DNA of 64,000 nucleotides from Lonicera japonica (lineage: Eukaryota; Streptophyta; Magnoliopsida; Dipsacales; Caprifoliaceae). Both the position numbers and the translations under genes were made by a program. The notes under the pieces are model-generated. The model was not told the DNA's origin and did not search any database. It worked only from the letters and a program-made list of their open reading frames with translations. Below are positions 22,000 through 33,728 of the stretch, piece by piece (position 1 is the stretch's first letter; every line of letters begins with the position of its first letter). The DNA lies in contig JAKCWG010000860.1 of assembly GCA_021464415.1 (NCBI GenBank), positions 124,001 through 188,000 on the forward strand, read 5' to 3'.

Positions 22000-23660
22000 C
22001 AAAACATAGAATAACAAAATTAATGAAATCAACATCCACTCAATTTATATATATGTGTGTGTGTATATATGGATCGACGTATGGTTCCTAAAAAAAAGTT
22101 ACGATCAGATTTATTTTTTCAAATCCTACTAGGCTGTTAAAATTGGTCAATTTTGATAGCAAAACGACATCTAATCGTCTTGATTTTTCGCGAAATTATC
22201 GTAACTATGTCTTTTGAACAACCTATCCAAAAATCATCCAAATTTGATGGTTCGATCAGAAGTTATATCTATTTTACGATTGCACCTTTAGGAAAAAAAA
22301 GAAGAAGAAGAAAAAGAAGAAGAAGAAGAAAAAGAAAAAAAAGATGATGAGAACGGCGCTCCTCTTGGCGATACGATTGGAGAGTCAGGTGGTGGTGGTG
22401 GTGGTGGTGGTGGTGGTGGTGATGGTGATGGTGGTGGTGGAAGATGTGAGATCATTGGTGAAACAGCTTCTCGTCGTCGGCCTCGTTCTTTCCTCTCCTG
22501 CGATTCTTTTCTTCATTTCCATTGTTCTCTATTTTCTTTCTCTAAACTATGTGTACGTGAGAGAGAGAATAATATGTCTTTTTTATAATTAGAATAAATG
22601 ATATGGCAGGGTATTTTTGTCCATCAACATTTATCATTTTACCTAAAATAAATTAATATTATGAAAATTGTCCTTATTGTAAAACCAAATTATGAAATTA
22701 GTACTATTTCCATTTATTAAACATGAGCCCATACTTAGAGTTATAAAATATTACAGAGCGAGGCCTTATAACCCATTATCTTATGAAACTAACTGTTTAA
22801 TATCTTTTTCTCTGTTTAAATTATGATGTTAAAACATTTTTTTTGTGAATTATTCTATATTTAATTTTTCCAAAAATTATGTTTTTAAATTAAGGAAGGA
22901 AAAAAGAGTCAAGTTTCCTTATTTTAAATACGTAAATGTGGCAATTAGGATATTTGATTGAGAGGGGTAGTTTTGGCATGATAAAAATGCATTTATGGAA
23001 TGTTTCATTACATTTAAAGCTAAAGGGACTAATAACTAATTTCAGTATCCTATTAGTTCTTAGTGCTAATTAAGATGCTAAATAGGGGCTTTATACTAAT
23101 TTGCCCAAAAAATTAATAGAAATTCCAGTCCATTTCCCCCTCTACTATTAGCTCCTACGTTGGTTAATTATTCATTTTCTTTTTCCATCTGCGACAGTTT
23201 TAATTATTTCAGTGTAAATTATCTTGTTATAAACTATAATGCACACAACTTCTCTAATTAATCACTTTCAATTTTATATTTTTTTGTAAAGAGTATTAAT
23301 TTTAACTTAGTCAATTATAAATTCTAATTTACATATATGTCTTGAATAGGATATCACTGAACAAGTTCTTACTTCAAAATGTATTGAAAGGAAAATAAAT
23401 TCTTAATTTATTTTTTAGAAATAATTCAATCAAATCAACCATAATCTATATAAGAACATTATCATTATACAAATAGAAAATTTTGCCAAGAAATATGATT
23501 TGTCAGAAAAAACACATTAGTTTAAGGTTAAAACATTAATATAAACAAACAAATAAGTTTTATAATCCAAAAGGAACATGAAGCAATTTTAGCACACGAT
23601 AACGTTTGGTTCTCGCCTAATATTCAAAATAAAATCTGCCAACAAAGTGTAATCAATAAA
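22000..23660. other. intergenic with GAA and GGT microsatellites
   Basis: A GAA/AAG-rich run at about 22300-22345 and a GGT run at about 22388-22440 create two artificial ORFs (Lys/Arg-rich and Val-rich). The rest is AT-rich. Nothing gene-like is supported apart from this simple-sequence content. Confidence 0.5.
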
Positions 23661-23666
23661 AAAAAT

Positions 23667-23881
23667 ACAACAAACTTTACACTTTCTTACAAAATGGATA
23701 ACATACTTTTTTTTTTGACAACTTTAACATCAAACTTTTAAATTGTTTTCATTTTGGTCACAAAATCACTAATCGTTCACTGTCACAAATGAAAACAAAT
23801 TAAAAGTTTGATATCAAAATTGCGAAAAAAAAAATAGAGTATGTCACACATTTTGTAAAAAAGTGTAAAGTTCGTTATACT
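23667..23881. mobile_element. foldback MITE, about 215 bp
   Basis: Left arm (AACAAACTTTACACTTTCTT at 23669 on) and right arm (complement of AACGAACTTTACACTTTTTT) pair over about 90 bases. Shared pieces include ACAAAATG, ATCAAACTTTTAA and TTGTTTTCATTT. Only a few bases lie between the arms, so the unit can fold into a nearly complete hairpin. It is non-coding; the superfamily is unknown because no TSD is clear. Confidence 0.7.
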
Positions 23882-24676
23882 TTTTGATCATTTAACATAA
23901 AAAAAATAATAGAAAATAAGATTGAATTTTAGTTCTGAACGAAAAATATAAAATTTACATAATAGATTTAACTAATATTACTATATTAATACTAAAGGGG
24001 GGAAAATGGATTAGAATTTTTAATTTTTCATGGGAGCATATAAGTCCTTATAACCAAAAATAATGGATGGGTAAAAGTTGTATATATAGGAATTAAATTC
24101 CAACGGTGAAAGTTAAGAAACAAACGCCTCCGTTAGATGAGAGTGACCATACACGTCCTTACTGCAGCAATTATTTTACCAGCTGGTCTCTGTTTGATGT
24201 ATAAGTGAGAAAAGCTGATGGCAGCCATACTTTAACTGATCCTATAAGTCTTCTGGCCATAAAGGTATTGTAAGGAATTTGTCCGATTTTAAGCATCTGT
24301 TTAATAACAACATAAAAAATAAAAATAATTAATTTATATAAAAAGTTAAAAAATTAAATTGAAATATACGATAATATGTTTTCTTATTTTGTGACATTTT
24401 TTTATAAAAAAATTTTCTTTGGTGGTTGATGAAAAAAAGTTTTTCATAAAAAATTATGAAAGATAGATGGTAATATATTCATAAAATGAATAAGTTTATT
24501 TTTCAACTTCTTATCAAATCAAGTATTTTTTTTTCATATTGTTATTAAATGGAGCCTAAGAAGATATAAAAGAAATTTATGATTGGTATAAATAACATTA
24601 ATTTAAGAAGCTGAATGATATAAACGCGTGAGGAGCTTTTAGCTCATTCATATTTTCAGTAATTAAGTATTTTTAA
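23882..24676. other. AT-rich intergenic, nothing recognised
   Basis: No frame with domain content and no clear repeat boundary was found. Confidence 0.4.
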
Positions 24677-25675
24677 GGGGTGATAAATGCGCCCTTTTAT
24701 TTTATCATTCACATTCAATGAATTTTTTATCATTAACATTTATTGAAAATTTTATCATTATTAAAGTAAACAAAAAAATCACTATCTTCTCGTTTCACTT
24801 TTTTATGCAAATGTTAAAGCAATTAACTATTAATTAATAATGTCATTAACTTAATCAAACTAATAATGTAATTAACTTTTGAATAAGAAATCCCTCACTA
24901 CCCTTTACCACTTCCATTTCCGAGAGAATACGTCTTCTCTCACATCTTCTATATTCACCCACCAAAAATCTCATTTTGAACAAAAAATCAAATACTAATA
25001 ATATTACTTTGAGTGATAAAGCATTAACAATCATAGATAGTAAGTATAATGATATAGAAATGGAGGTATTGAAAAAGGTCAAAGATGGTGATGTAGAAAA
25101 TAAAGACAAAGATGGGGGACTACACGAGGTGATTTAAAAGATAATGATATGTCAAAAAGAGATATATTTATTTCCTTGTTACCTATCTCTGTGTATTTTA
25201 ATCCTCAGTTAATGAATATTGAAAAATCAAAATTTAAAAGTTTGTAAAAAAGAAAAAAGAAAAAAAGAGCTAAATATAAATGTGGGTTTTGAACCGAGTA
25301 TGTCTTGCTTTTGAAAGAATCTTAAATTGATGTAATAGAGTTTTGTTACAGTACACTAACACATGGGACGAGTCTATATGAACACAATCATCCATAATGA
25401 GCCGAGTCCTTTGTACTTTCAAGATAATTTCTTACTTATATATATAATTAAAATATTCTAGGACCCAAATTGTCTTGATTCTTCCATTTGAAATGATTCA
25501 CTACTCCTGCATGTTGCGAATATGTGGAATAGGCTTCGAACTGAAGAGGCAATTGCTTAGCACAAAACTACCGATAAACTTAGATTATATAAAGAAATGA
25601 GTAATTATGTAAGGTAAAAGCAAAAGACCCACCAATCATAAATAAAATATTGTGATTGGACAGTCTTTTATGTAT

Positions 25676-25880
25676 ATGTGTATCTCTCATGTAACTTTTT
25701 TTAATGCTTAACTCTTATATAATTCTTGTGATGATGTAACTCTCATATAATTTTTTGTGAAGATATCTCTCTCATGTAATTTTTTGTGAAATTTAACTCT
25801 TACATAATTCTCGCGAGTATATAACTCTCATGTAATTTTTTTGTGAAGATATAACTATCATATAACTTTTTGGGAAGCTA
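25676..25880. repeat. about six tandem 30-35 bp units
   Basis: Units of the form AACTCTCATGTAATTTTTTG followed by TGAAGATAT repeat with decay from 25680 to 25880 (CTCTCATGTAAC, CTCTTATATAATTC, CTCTCATATAATTT, CTCTCATGTAATTT, CTCTTACATAATTC, CTCTCATGTAATTT, CTATCATATAACTT). No ORF. Confidence 0.75.
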
Positions 25881-26110
25881 ATGAAGAAATGAAAATGTAT
25901 CTTTTTTTTTGTAATTACAAGTTATGTGTCATTACAAGACCAAACTCTAATCTTTGGGTTTGTTTGGCCTAAATTATTATTCAAGTATTAGTTGCTCAAT
26001 GTTGATATAGTGCCAATAAAATACTCACCCAATAATAGTCGAGTATTATCACAGTCACTCACCATAAATTGGACAAGTATATCTAAAAAAATAGATAGTA
26101 GCCTTAGTTA

Positions 26111-27529
26111 TGTAAAGTCCAAGTTTATATTGGTTTTATTCATTCGACAAAAATACGTTTGTTTGTAAGTTTTTTGAATCGTTCAAGATTACATCTGAAA
26201 AATTACAAGCAAGTCAAGCCACCGAAGCAGTGCATTGAAGGATTACATTGAAACATATACGGTGAGCACTGACATTTGAATTTAATTTTTAAGGTGGTAT
26301 TTTTAGAAAAACCTTTTGAGTAGAATTATCATTTTTTTACTATTTTTGTTAGTGTTTCCCACATTTGTAAGGTTTCAGCTAACCAAATTAATAAGAAAAC
26401 TTTTGAATTATATTCCTAAAGTTGTTCCAAAAATTTGGATTGAATTAGAGCTTAAACAAATTTAACACAAAGAAAAACAAAAACAAATAAAAAGATTTTA
26501 ATTAAATAACTAAATAAAATGATGAATAAAGTATGAAGAAAGGACGAAAATCAAAAAGTCAAGGTGTCAGACTTTTTCTTAAATCCCACGTGAGCTTGAT
26601 TTTTAAATATGTGGCTATTTTTTTTCCCAACAAATCAATCGAGCCACATGTCAATGTATGATTGGTTGCTTTTCAATGTATGGTGCATGTTTAATTTGCA
26701 AAAGGTTGGATCAGTGCAAGTTTTTGTGACTTGGACTCATCCGGCCCATTTTCCGCGATCAGAATTGATTTATTCTGATCTCTCAATTCCGGACTGGTAC
26801 ACTTTTTTAAGTTGGACCAATTCGATTTTTATTTATAGAAGGTATATCTTTATTACAAATTTTTTTATTTTAATTATTTTTAACTCTTTTTTAAAGAGAG
26901 TTGGTTTCTATATTTTTTCATAAAAAGATCCATAACATAAGAGATTTTTATATATGTTTTGAGATAGCTTTTCATATCTTAGAGAGATATTAAAATCTCA
27001 AAATATAAAATCACCTTAGGACTTTTCATTCATGTCAAAGTAGGTGTTCTTTATTTAAAAAAATAAGTCAAATCCCAAAATGCGTGTGATTTACAAACGG
27101 AGTTGAAGAACAGTGCGATACCGTGGCAAGTGATTCGTTGTGAACATGTTCTACAATTCGGATATGATGACTATACGCGTAGAAGGTGAACACTTTTGCA
27201 GGCGGCTTGCGTGATTCAAGTTTTATAAGTTTGTGTGATTTGTGATTAATCAAGTCTGTAAACTTTTGTGCATATAGTTGATTGTTGAAGATTAGTCCTG
27301 CACTGTAGGTATACCTCGTTAATTATGATATTTACTTATTTAATTGTTTTATTAATTGCTGTGTGTTAGAAAAGATTAAACATGTTTTTCAAAATTAAAA
27401 TATATAAACTTTTAGGGTTTACTGTTTGATTCGATTAAAATTCATTTTTAAGAATTAAACTGCTAAATAACAAACCTATAGTTAATTTGTTTAATTTGCT
27501 TCTGCACACTCCAGTTTTTTCAAGTTATT
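26111..27529. other. AT-rich intergenic, nothing recognised
   Basis: The 104-codon ORF at 26609-26923 is Phe/Trp/Ile rich without a recognisable domain and is probably chance. No repeat boundary was identified. Confidence 0.4.
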
Positions 27530-27669
27530 GTTGAAGTACCAGATGCTTAATGTCGAGTAAGTGCCAATGAAGATACTCACTTAATGACGGCCGAGTATTA
27601 CCCCATTCACTCACCATACATTAGCCGAGTAAATCTTAAAAAAGAAGCAGTGGCATTAATTATTGTTCA

Positions 27670-28158
27670 AATATATAAACTTTTATATTTTCGAATTTAT
27701 TTTTTTCAAATATTCACAAAATTTGTGAATGTTAAAAACAGTCACAAAATATTCCCTTGCTTTTTGTGAGATGTTTGTGACAGCTAAAAACTGTCGCATA
27801 TCATAATAATTGTGACAGTCCTCAACAGTCATAATATATGTGATGTATTTCTGCCTAACTAGTGACAGTCAAATTTTGTGACTGTTCGAAACAGTCACAA
27901 ATACGAAGGAGTAGTGACAGTTTATGGCTGTCACAAACATAAAATTTGTGACTGCTAATAGCTGTCACAATTTGGCTTTGTGACAGCCATGGAAAGTAAC
28001 CTTAGAATGTCATATAAATTTGGATTGTCACTGTTGTGTGACAGTTTTTGGCTGTCACAAAGAAACTTGTGACAGTCATTTATGTGACAGCTCTTTGTGA
28101 TAGTTTTTGGCCTTTGTGACAATTTTTAGCTGTCACAAATTACTGATTTTGGTGTAGT
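27670..28158. mobile_element. CACTA-like terminus with TGTGACAG hairpin motifs
   Basis: Ends TTTTGGTGTAGTG at 28158, the complement of CACTACACCAAAA, the typical CACTA transposon terminus. The preceding 450 bp hold many inverted pairs such as GTGACTGTTCGAAACAGTCAC and GTGACAGTTTTTGGCTGTCA, typical of subterminal repeats bound by transposase. No left CACTA terminus was found, so the copy is truncated or its left end has diverged. A relative lies at 51420-51791. Confidence 0.6.
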
Positions 28159-28345
28159 GCCAGTTGCTTAATGTCGAGCGAGTACCAATGAAGATAGTCA
28201 CTAAATGACGGCCGAGTATTACCCTGTTCAATTACCATACATTGGCCGAGTATATCTTCAAAAATAAATAGTGGCCTTAGTTATTGTTCAAGTACTAGAT
28301 GCACAATGTCGAAGATACTCACCCAATGACAGCCAAGTATTACCA

Positions 28346-28855
28346 CTTTAATTATATTTCTTAAGTTAGATGGTGATGGAGTGGAGTGTTTATGATAAAA
28401 TTTAAAAAGTGGAGGTGTAAGGTAAAGAGGGTGGTAATGATAAAATAAAGGGGTGCATTTATCACCCCCTTCTTTATTGGTTCTAATTTGACTTTATGTG
28501 AACATCGATATTTATTTACGAAAGTTCAATGGAATTATGGTTAGACTAAGAAAAAAAGGATTACGATTAAATATCCAGTGCTTTTCCAGTTGTAATTGGT
28601 CAAAGTGTATATGTATATGTATATATATATGGACTAAGTATTATTTGTTAAAATCAAGTATGATTTGTTAAAATCTAAAATTGTAGTATGTGTCAAGGTG
28701 GAAAAAATAAAGTTTGTACTTTACGAATCTCATCGATACGGGTAACCTGATTTTTCCAGATCACAAGGATGTAAAGCACAAATTGTCTGATATTACAAAA
28801 TAAATGAATTACACCGGTAAGTTATCAAAGTAACCTCTATTGCGTATATTTGTTT
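28346..28855. other. intergenic, nothing recognised
   Basis: Contains the right arm of the putative 24677-28468 element and an AT run near 28605-28630. No gene. Confidence 0.35.
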
Positions 28856-29612
28856 ATTTTGGAAGGCTTAATAACATATTTAACCAACGAACTTTATCAC
28901 TTTTTTCAATTTGGTCAGTAATTTTTTTTTGTTTAAAAATCCATTGAACTCCCGATAACGTTTCAATTTAACCAAACCCTTCAACACCGTTAATTAGAGT
29001 TAATGAAAAAAATATGAGTTAGACATTAAGGAGTCCACGTGAACAAATGAGATGGCAAAAACCATCATGTGGGATGCACGTGTGAGGTTATTTTCCTTAA
29101 TTAATGTGCTCAACGGCTACAATTGTAGAATTAGGGCTTTATATACGAATAAAAGTTGAGGGAAAGTTGTGTAAATCAAAAATTGTTGATTCTTCTTCAA
29201 AATTGGTGTGCATGATTTCTTCTACATGTTTTTTCGAGTTTTGTTGATGGTCGTCTTTTCCAGCATATTTTGATTTAGATGAGTTTAGCGTTTAAATTGA
29301 GGGAACAACGATTAAGTTTTGTGGAAAAAAGTCCGCATATTTTTCCTTCTTCAAAACCGAGCTCTTCATTCAAATGAGGAAAACCTCACACGTGCGTATC
29401 ACATGATGGTTTTTGCCATGTCATATGTCCACATGGACTCGTTAATATCCAACTCAGATTTTTCATTAACTCTAATTAACGATGTTAAAGGGTTTGGTTA
29501 AATTGAAACGTTATTGGGAGTTCAGTAGGGTTTAAAAAAAAAAAGTTTAATGACCAAATTGAAAAAAGCGATCAAGATCTTTAGTCAAATATGTCATTAA
29601 GCCATTTTGAAA
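28856..29612. mobile_element. Mutator-like non-autonomous element, 739 bp
   Basis: The element 28865-29603 starts GGCTTAATAACATATTT and ends AAATATGTCATTAAGCC. TIRs extend about 230 bp each and share GAACTCCC.ATAACGTTTC, CTCTAATTAACG and ACCATCATGTG. Flanking 9-mers ATTTTGGAA (28856-28864) and ATTTTGAAA (29604-29612) match at 8 of 9 positions, the TSD length of Mutator. The middle of about 270 bp has no transposase. The ORF at 29319-29501 reads partly through the TIR and is not credible. Confidence 0.85.
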
Positions 29613-29989
29613 TATTAAGATGCTTGTATTTTTTATTTATGCGAATAATAATTTGCCCAAATGAAGGTTATTATTTGGCCGAATAACATGCACACTTGTG
29701 GGGATGAATATGAGATAACTGTCAAGTTTTCCATGTGAATAATAAGTCGGCCCAAAGGAATGCATATTTTTTGACAAGATTTATCATATATATTTAATTA
29801 TTACATGAAGATGACCAATTGCAAGTTGATGTCTCTATAGAAAGACTAAACATCAATGTTGTACTAGATATCTTGTGATGGGAACTCACTATTGATAATT
29901 TGGATAACTATGACATGCATATATACATTGTTGTTAGGTTTGTTAAATATATATTAATTATAAGCTTATTATCTTGTTCTATATATTCA

Positions 29990-31065
29990 GTTGCTTCTGT
30001 TTCTACTATTTCTGCAAACATCAATTCAATTGTTTTAACAGCACAAACTTCAAGCAATGGAAAGAGAATGTTTTAATTGCTCTTGGTTGCATGGATCTAG
30101 ACCTTGCACTAAGGGAAGAACAGTCCCCCGAGTTAACTGAGGAAAATAGCAGTACAAAAAAATGGCACTTAAAAAAAATAGGACCGATCTAATCGCATGT
30201 CTATTATGATCATGAAACACTCTATTTCGGAAACATTCACGGGCTCTATGTCTGATAGGGAAAATGTTGTTACATTTCTTAAGAAAATTGAACAATCTTT
30301 TGCTAAAAACAAAAAAGCTTAAACGAGCAACCATTTGGCTAAGCTTGTTCCAATGAAGTATAAAGGAAATAGAAAGATAAAGGAGTACATTAAAGAAATG
30401 TCTAACATCACTTCTAAACTAAAGGCACTAAAGTTAGGGTTGTCTGATGACTTGCTCGTGCATCTGGTTCTTATCTCTCTTCTTGCAAATACAGTCAGTT
30501 TACGGTAAGTTATAATACTTAAAAGGATAAATGGATTTTCAATGAGCTCATATCTCACTGTGTGCAAGAAGAAGATATAATTAAGCGAGAAAAGATATAA
30601 ATTCCTCATCTACAAACTTAAAAGATAAAAAAAAGGACAATAGTCAAGAAGATGCAATTGGAACAATGCCAATGAAATTGCAAAACAAACAGGAAGAGGA
30701 ATTTGCCTGCTACTTTTGTAAGAAAGATGGACACAAAAAGAGAAATTCTTCTATGTATGCCCGCTTGGCTTGCAACGAAAGGTAAGCTTTTTGCATTTAT
30801 TTGTTCTGAAGTTAATTTAGCTTCTGTACCAAGTCATACTTGGTGGGTAGATTCCAATGCACTACTCATGTAAGTATGTCTATGCAGGGATGCCTAAAGA
30901 GTCGAAAACCAATTGATGACGAAAGATTCATCTGTGTGGGCAATGGTAAGAAAGTTGTGATTGAAGTTATAGGGACTTTTAGATTATCATTAAAGACTAG
31001 TTATTTTTTGTATTTGGAAGAGACTTATGTAGTACTGTGTGGGCGATGGTAAGAAAGTTGTGATT
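29990..31065 (+). pseudogene. dead Ty1/copia gag-protease fragment
   Basis: Translations in several frames give copia Gag: FNSTNFKQWKENVLIALGCMDLDLALREEQ (30020-30115, quoted in part), later MSNI-like helices, FTVSYNT, NELISHCVQEED (30540-30575), the zinc-knuckle start CYFCKKDGHKKR near 30710, and the protease start WWVDSNA near 30843. Two key features are lost: the last Cys of the knuckle is missing, and the protease DSGA reads DSNA. Stops and frameshifts are frequent. No LTRs or pol downstream were seen. A 25-base stretch (GTGTGGGC.ATGGTAAGAAAG) occurs at 30935 and again at 31037, a local duplication. Confidence 0.8.
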
Positions 31066-31900
31066 CATCGTTTGCATAAATACAAAAGTGGCAGAACTCA
31101 CGAAGGAAAATATTTGTTCAATTGCCTACTCGAGATATCTGAAATTGCATATGGTATATGATTTTTGTTTAATTTAGATTTCATTCTTGCTCAGTTTGGT
31201 TTTATTCACATAGTACAATTTTTATATAGAATGGATATGCACTACAAATTTGATGTTTTTGAGTTTGTAATTTTATTAACATTATGTAACTACTTATTTA
31301 TATCAAATTGTACGTGGTATGATTTTTGTGAAGTTTGCCTACTTAGCCATTCAATTTCCATCCCCCACTTGACTTAAATTTATAATACAATCTATAATTC
31401 CTTTTCGTTTACATCAATGTACATATTTACTTATAGAAAATAATATTTTTTTTGGTTGGATCACACACAAATCAATGTTTTCCTGATCGGTAAATGTTAT
31501 GGTCTCAGTTTTTAGTGTGTCATTTATAATAAAGAACGTATTTTTTAATGGACTACCTAAAACTGTAACCCGCAATTTTCTAGAGATAATTTTTAATGTT
31601 CACTGATTGGTGGTTTTGTATGAGAAATTTCATTTAGTTTGCTTCGCAATATGATGTGTTCGTATATCATCTAATATTGCCCCCCTTTTTTTTTAAGTAG
31701 AAGTCTACTATATATCATCACTTAATTTGTTCTTGAAGATGGTAGGACATTCGTCTTACTAATGTATGATAATTAATAAAGCAAGCATTTGGATATTATG
31801 ACAGTTCTATGGTGTTTGATTGGGTTGCAAGTCAAATTTTATATTTAGCCATGTTTACTTGCAATGGCCATAAACTATAGAAAAATACACCAGGCCAATG
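31066..31900. other. AT-rich intergenic, nothing recognised
   Basis: The ORF at 31165-31377 is hydrophobic and featureless. No repeats with defined ends. Confidence 0.4.
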
Positions 31901-32570
31901 CACATCAGCAGTGGCGGAGCCAGGATTTAAGAACAGGGCAAACTAATACGTTTTTTAAAAAAATTTGCATGTACTTTTAATAAGGTTAAAATTAAAATAT
32001 TATAATAAAATACTTAACATCTTATACGTCAAAAATCACATTTTTAGTTACAGTATTCCCCTTTGAAACTTCATATTTTGAAAATGTTTAATAATATCTT
32101 CATTATCAATAACTTCATATATTAATTTACAAGCCAATTTTTTTCTCAAAAACATCTTACTATATAATATTCAATTTTTTCTAACCCAATATTAAATCAA
32201 CCTCAAAAGATGAAAGAATAGAAAAAATAAAACCAATGAACTACAACACCAAACTAAAAAAAATAAAAAAGCCCTAGAAAAAATAATTGTAGTATTAATA
32301 CCTATTCTCGTATTACAAAAATCCGCCCCAAATTTTTTACACCGTAAAATACACATGCTTCACACTTAATTACAAAAAAGGCCCCTCTACTTGTACAGCC
32401 AATAGCACACGGGCCCCTCCTCCACTGAACAAACAGAATTGCACAAAAGCCCCCCCCCTGAAACTTACGATGTCGCACAAAAGTCCCTATACTCGGTGAA
32501 AATTTGTGAAAAGTCCAGATGGAACCATGGCCCCACCTGGTCCAAAGGCGGCTCCACCTCTGCACATCAG
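31901..32570. mobile_element. hAT-type non-autonomous element, 654 bp
   Basis: The element 31909-32562 begins CAGTGGCGGAGCCAGG and ends CGGCTCCACCTCTG, an imperfect TIR of about 13 bp. Perfect 8-bp duplications CACATCAG flank it (31901-31908 and 32563-32570), the hAT signature. Removing it would restore CACATCAG followed by CATTACACC. There is no transposase; the 87-codon minus-strand ORF at 32302-32565 runs into the TIR. Confidence 0.9.
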
Positions 32571-33389
32571 CATTACACCATGAACTTGGCTCTTATAATT
32601 ACGATGTACATTCACTAGCTACAGTAATTGGATAGGTTCGCACAATTGGTTGATATAGTGCGTATTATTTTTTCCTATTGAATGTACATGTATACATTTT
32701 GGTGGTACTTATGTCATCCTCTATGTAATTGGTAGTATTTTATATTATTTATATTCACATCGTATTCTTCTCCCTCCTCTCCACCTTTTTCTCCAACCAT
32801 TGCGGTTTTCCCCTTTGTTCTCATAAAATCCCTTTTGTGTCAAGAACTCAGATTTATGTTTCAACAATGCTATCTGATGCTCTCTCACATCCTTAGATTT
32901 TCTGGCCATTCTAAACTTTTTCTGGCCGACTCTTAGGTGTTGGTAAGTTGTAACAAATGTAAATAGAATTCCAAAATCTACCACTATGCGATGTTGTAAA
33001 CACTTTTTCAATTCTCTTTTTGAAATGATTCTATATTTTATATTTTACTGATAGTGTATTAGAGAAATTTTCTCAAGCAAGTTAAAGTTTTTCAATCTTT
33101 ATAATTTATATGAGACTGTGTACTAAGGTTTTCATAACTATCAATCACTCTATTCTTTTGTTGATCTTTGATTTCTTCTTTGTATGGTAGTGATTTCATG
33201 TTCCTTTTCTTATTTTATTTTTTGCAATCTGAAGTTTGATTATGGTACCTTTTAACCTTCACTAATAGTGTTTACCTTTCTCTTTTTACAACAAACTCAT
33301 TGATTTAGATAACTAGAAGTCTTCTACGAGTCTAAATTTTCTTAAATAGGTACCTCTCCACTTTTCATTTCGACTAATTTATTCAAATA
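32571..33389. other. intergenic, nothing recognised
   Basis: AT-rich. The Lys/Arg-rich minus-strand ORF at 32745-33011 has no recognised domain. No repeat boundary. Confidence 0.35.
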
Positions 33390-33691
33390 GACAAATGTAG
33401 GGGGTATTGTCAGAAATCTGAAAATCGAACGAACGAACCGATCCGATCCGTTATAATCCGAAATTTTCCGAACCGAAAAAAACCCCGAAACTGAAATCAA
33501 AAATCGAAACTGAAACCGATTGATTCGAGTCGGTTCGGTTCGGGGTTCGGTTTCCCCGAGTTGCCCCGAAATAACCGAAAGTTTAAAAAAACACATTTGT
33601 GCTGTTAACAAACGGTACCGTTTTAAAAGACCAAAAATGAAAAAACCCTACTTCTTCTCGCTTCTTTCCACCGCCACAAATCTCATCAGCG

Positions 33692-33728
<37 letters not shown>

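Larger units (their letters stand above)
25978..28345. repeat. about 125-bp repeat, four dispersed/tandem copies
   Basis: Copies begin near 25985, 27530, 28150 and (partial) 28285. Each has AGTACTAGATGCTCAATGTCG-like sequence, ATACTCACCCAATGACGGCC, GAGTATTACC, CACTCACCATACATTGG, CGAGTATATCTT and AGTGGCCTTAGTTATTG-like sequence. The last two are tandem. The third is separated from the second by the CACTA-like segment at about 27670-28158. No coding content. Confidence 0.7.
24677..28468. mobile_element. possible 3.8-kb composite bounded by 33-bp TIRs
   Basis: GGGGTGATAAATGC at 24677 with the following TTTATTTTATCATT is the reverse complement, with two mismatches in 33 bases, of 28436-28468. 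Between the arms lie a 34-bp minisatellite, dispersed 125-bp repeats and a CACTA-like terminus, but no transposase. Flanking 9-mers do not match, so a real element with eroded TSD or two independent copies of one end are both possible. The minus-strand ORF at 24855-25109 has no recognised domain. Confidence 0.35.

Noticed and set aside
22153..22592. Lys/Arg-rich and Val-rich ORFs
   Set aside because: They are translations of GAA and GGT microsatellites.
26609..26923. 104-codon ORF as a small membrane protein
   Set aside because: Aromatic and Ile-rich composition follows from AT-rich DNA; no homologue recognised and no gene signals.
24677..28468. Confident assignment as one Mutator element
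   Set aside because: No matching 9-bp flanks and only 33 bp of TIR; kept as a low-confidence composite.
30050..30609. Two minus-strand ORFs of 94 and 96 codons
   Set aside because: They are antisense shadows of the copia gag relic on the plus strand.
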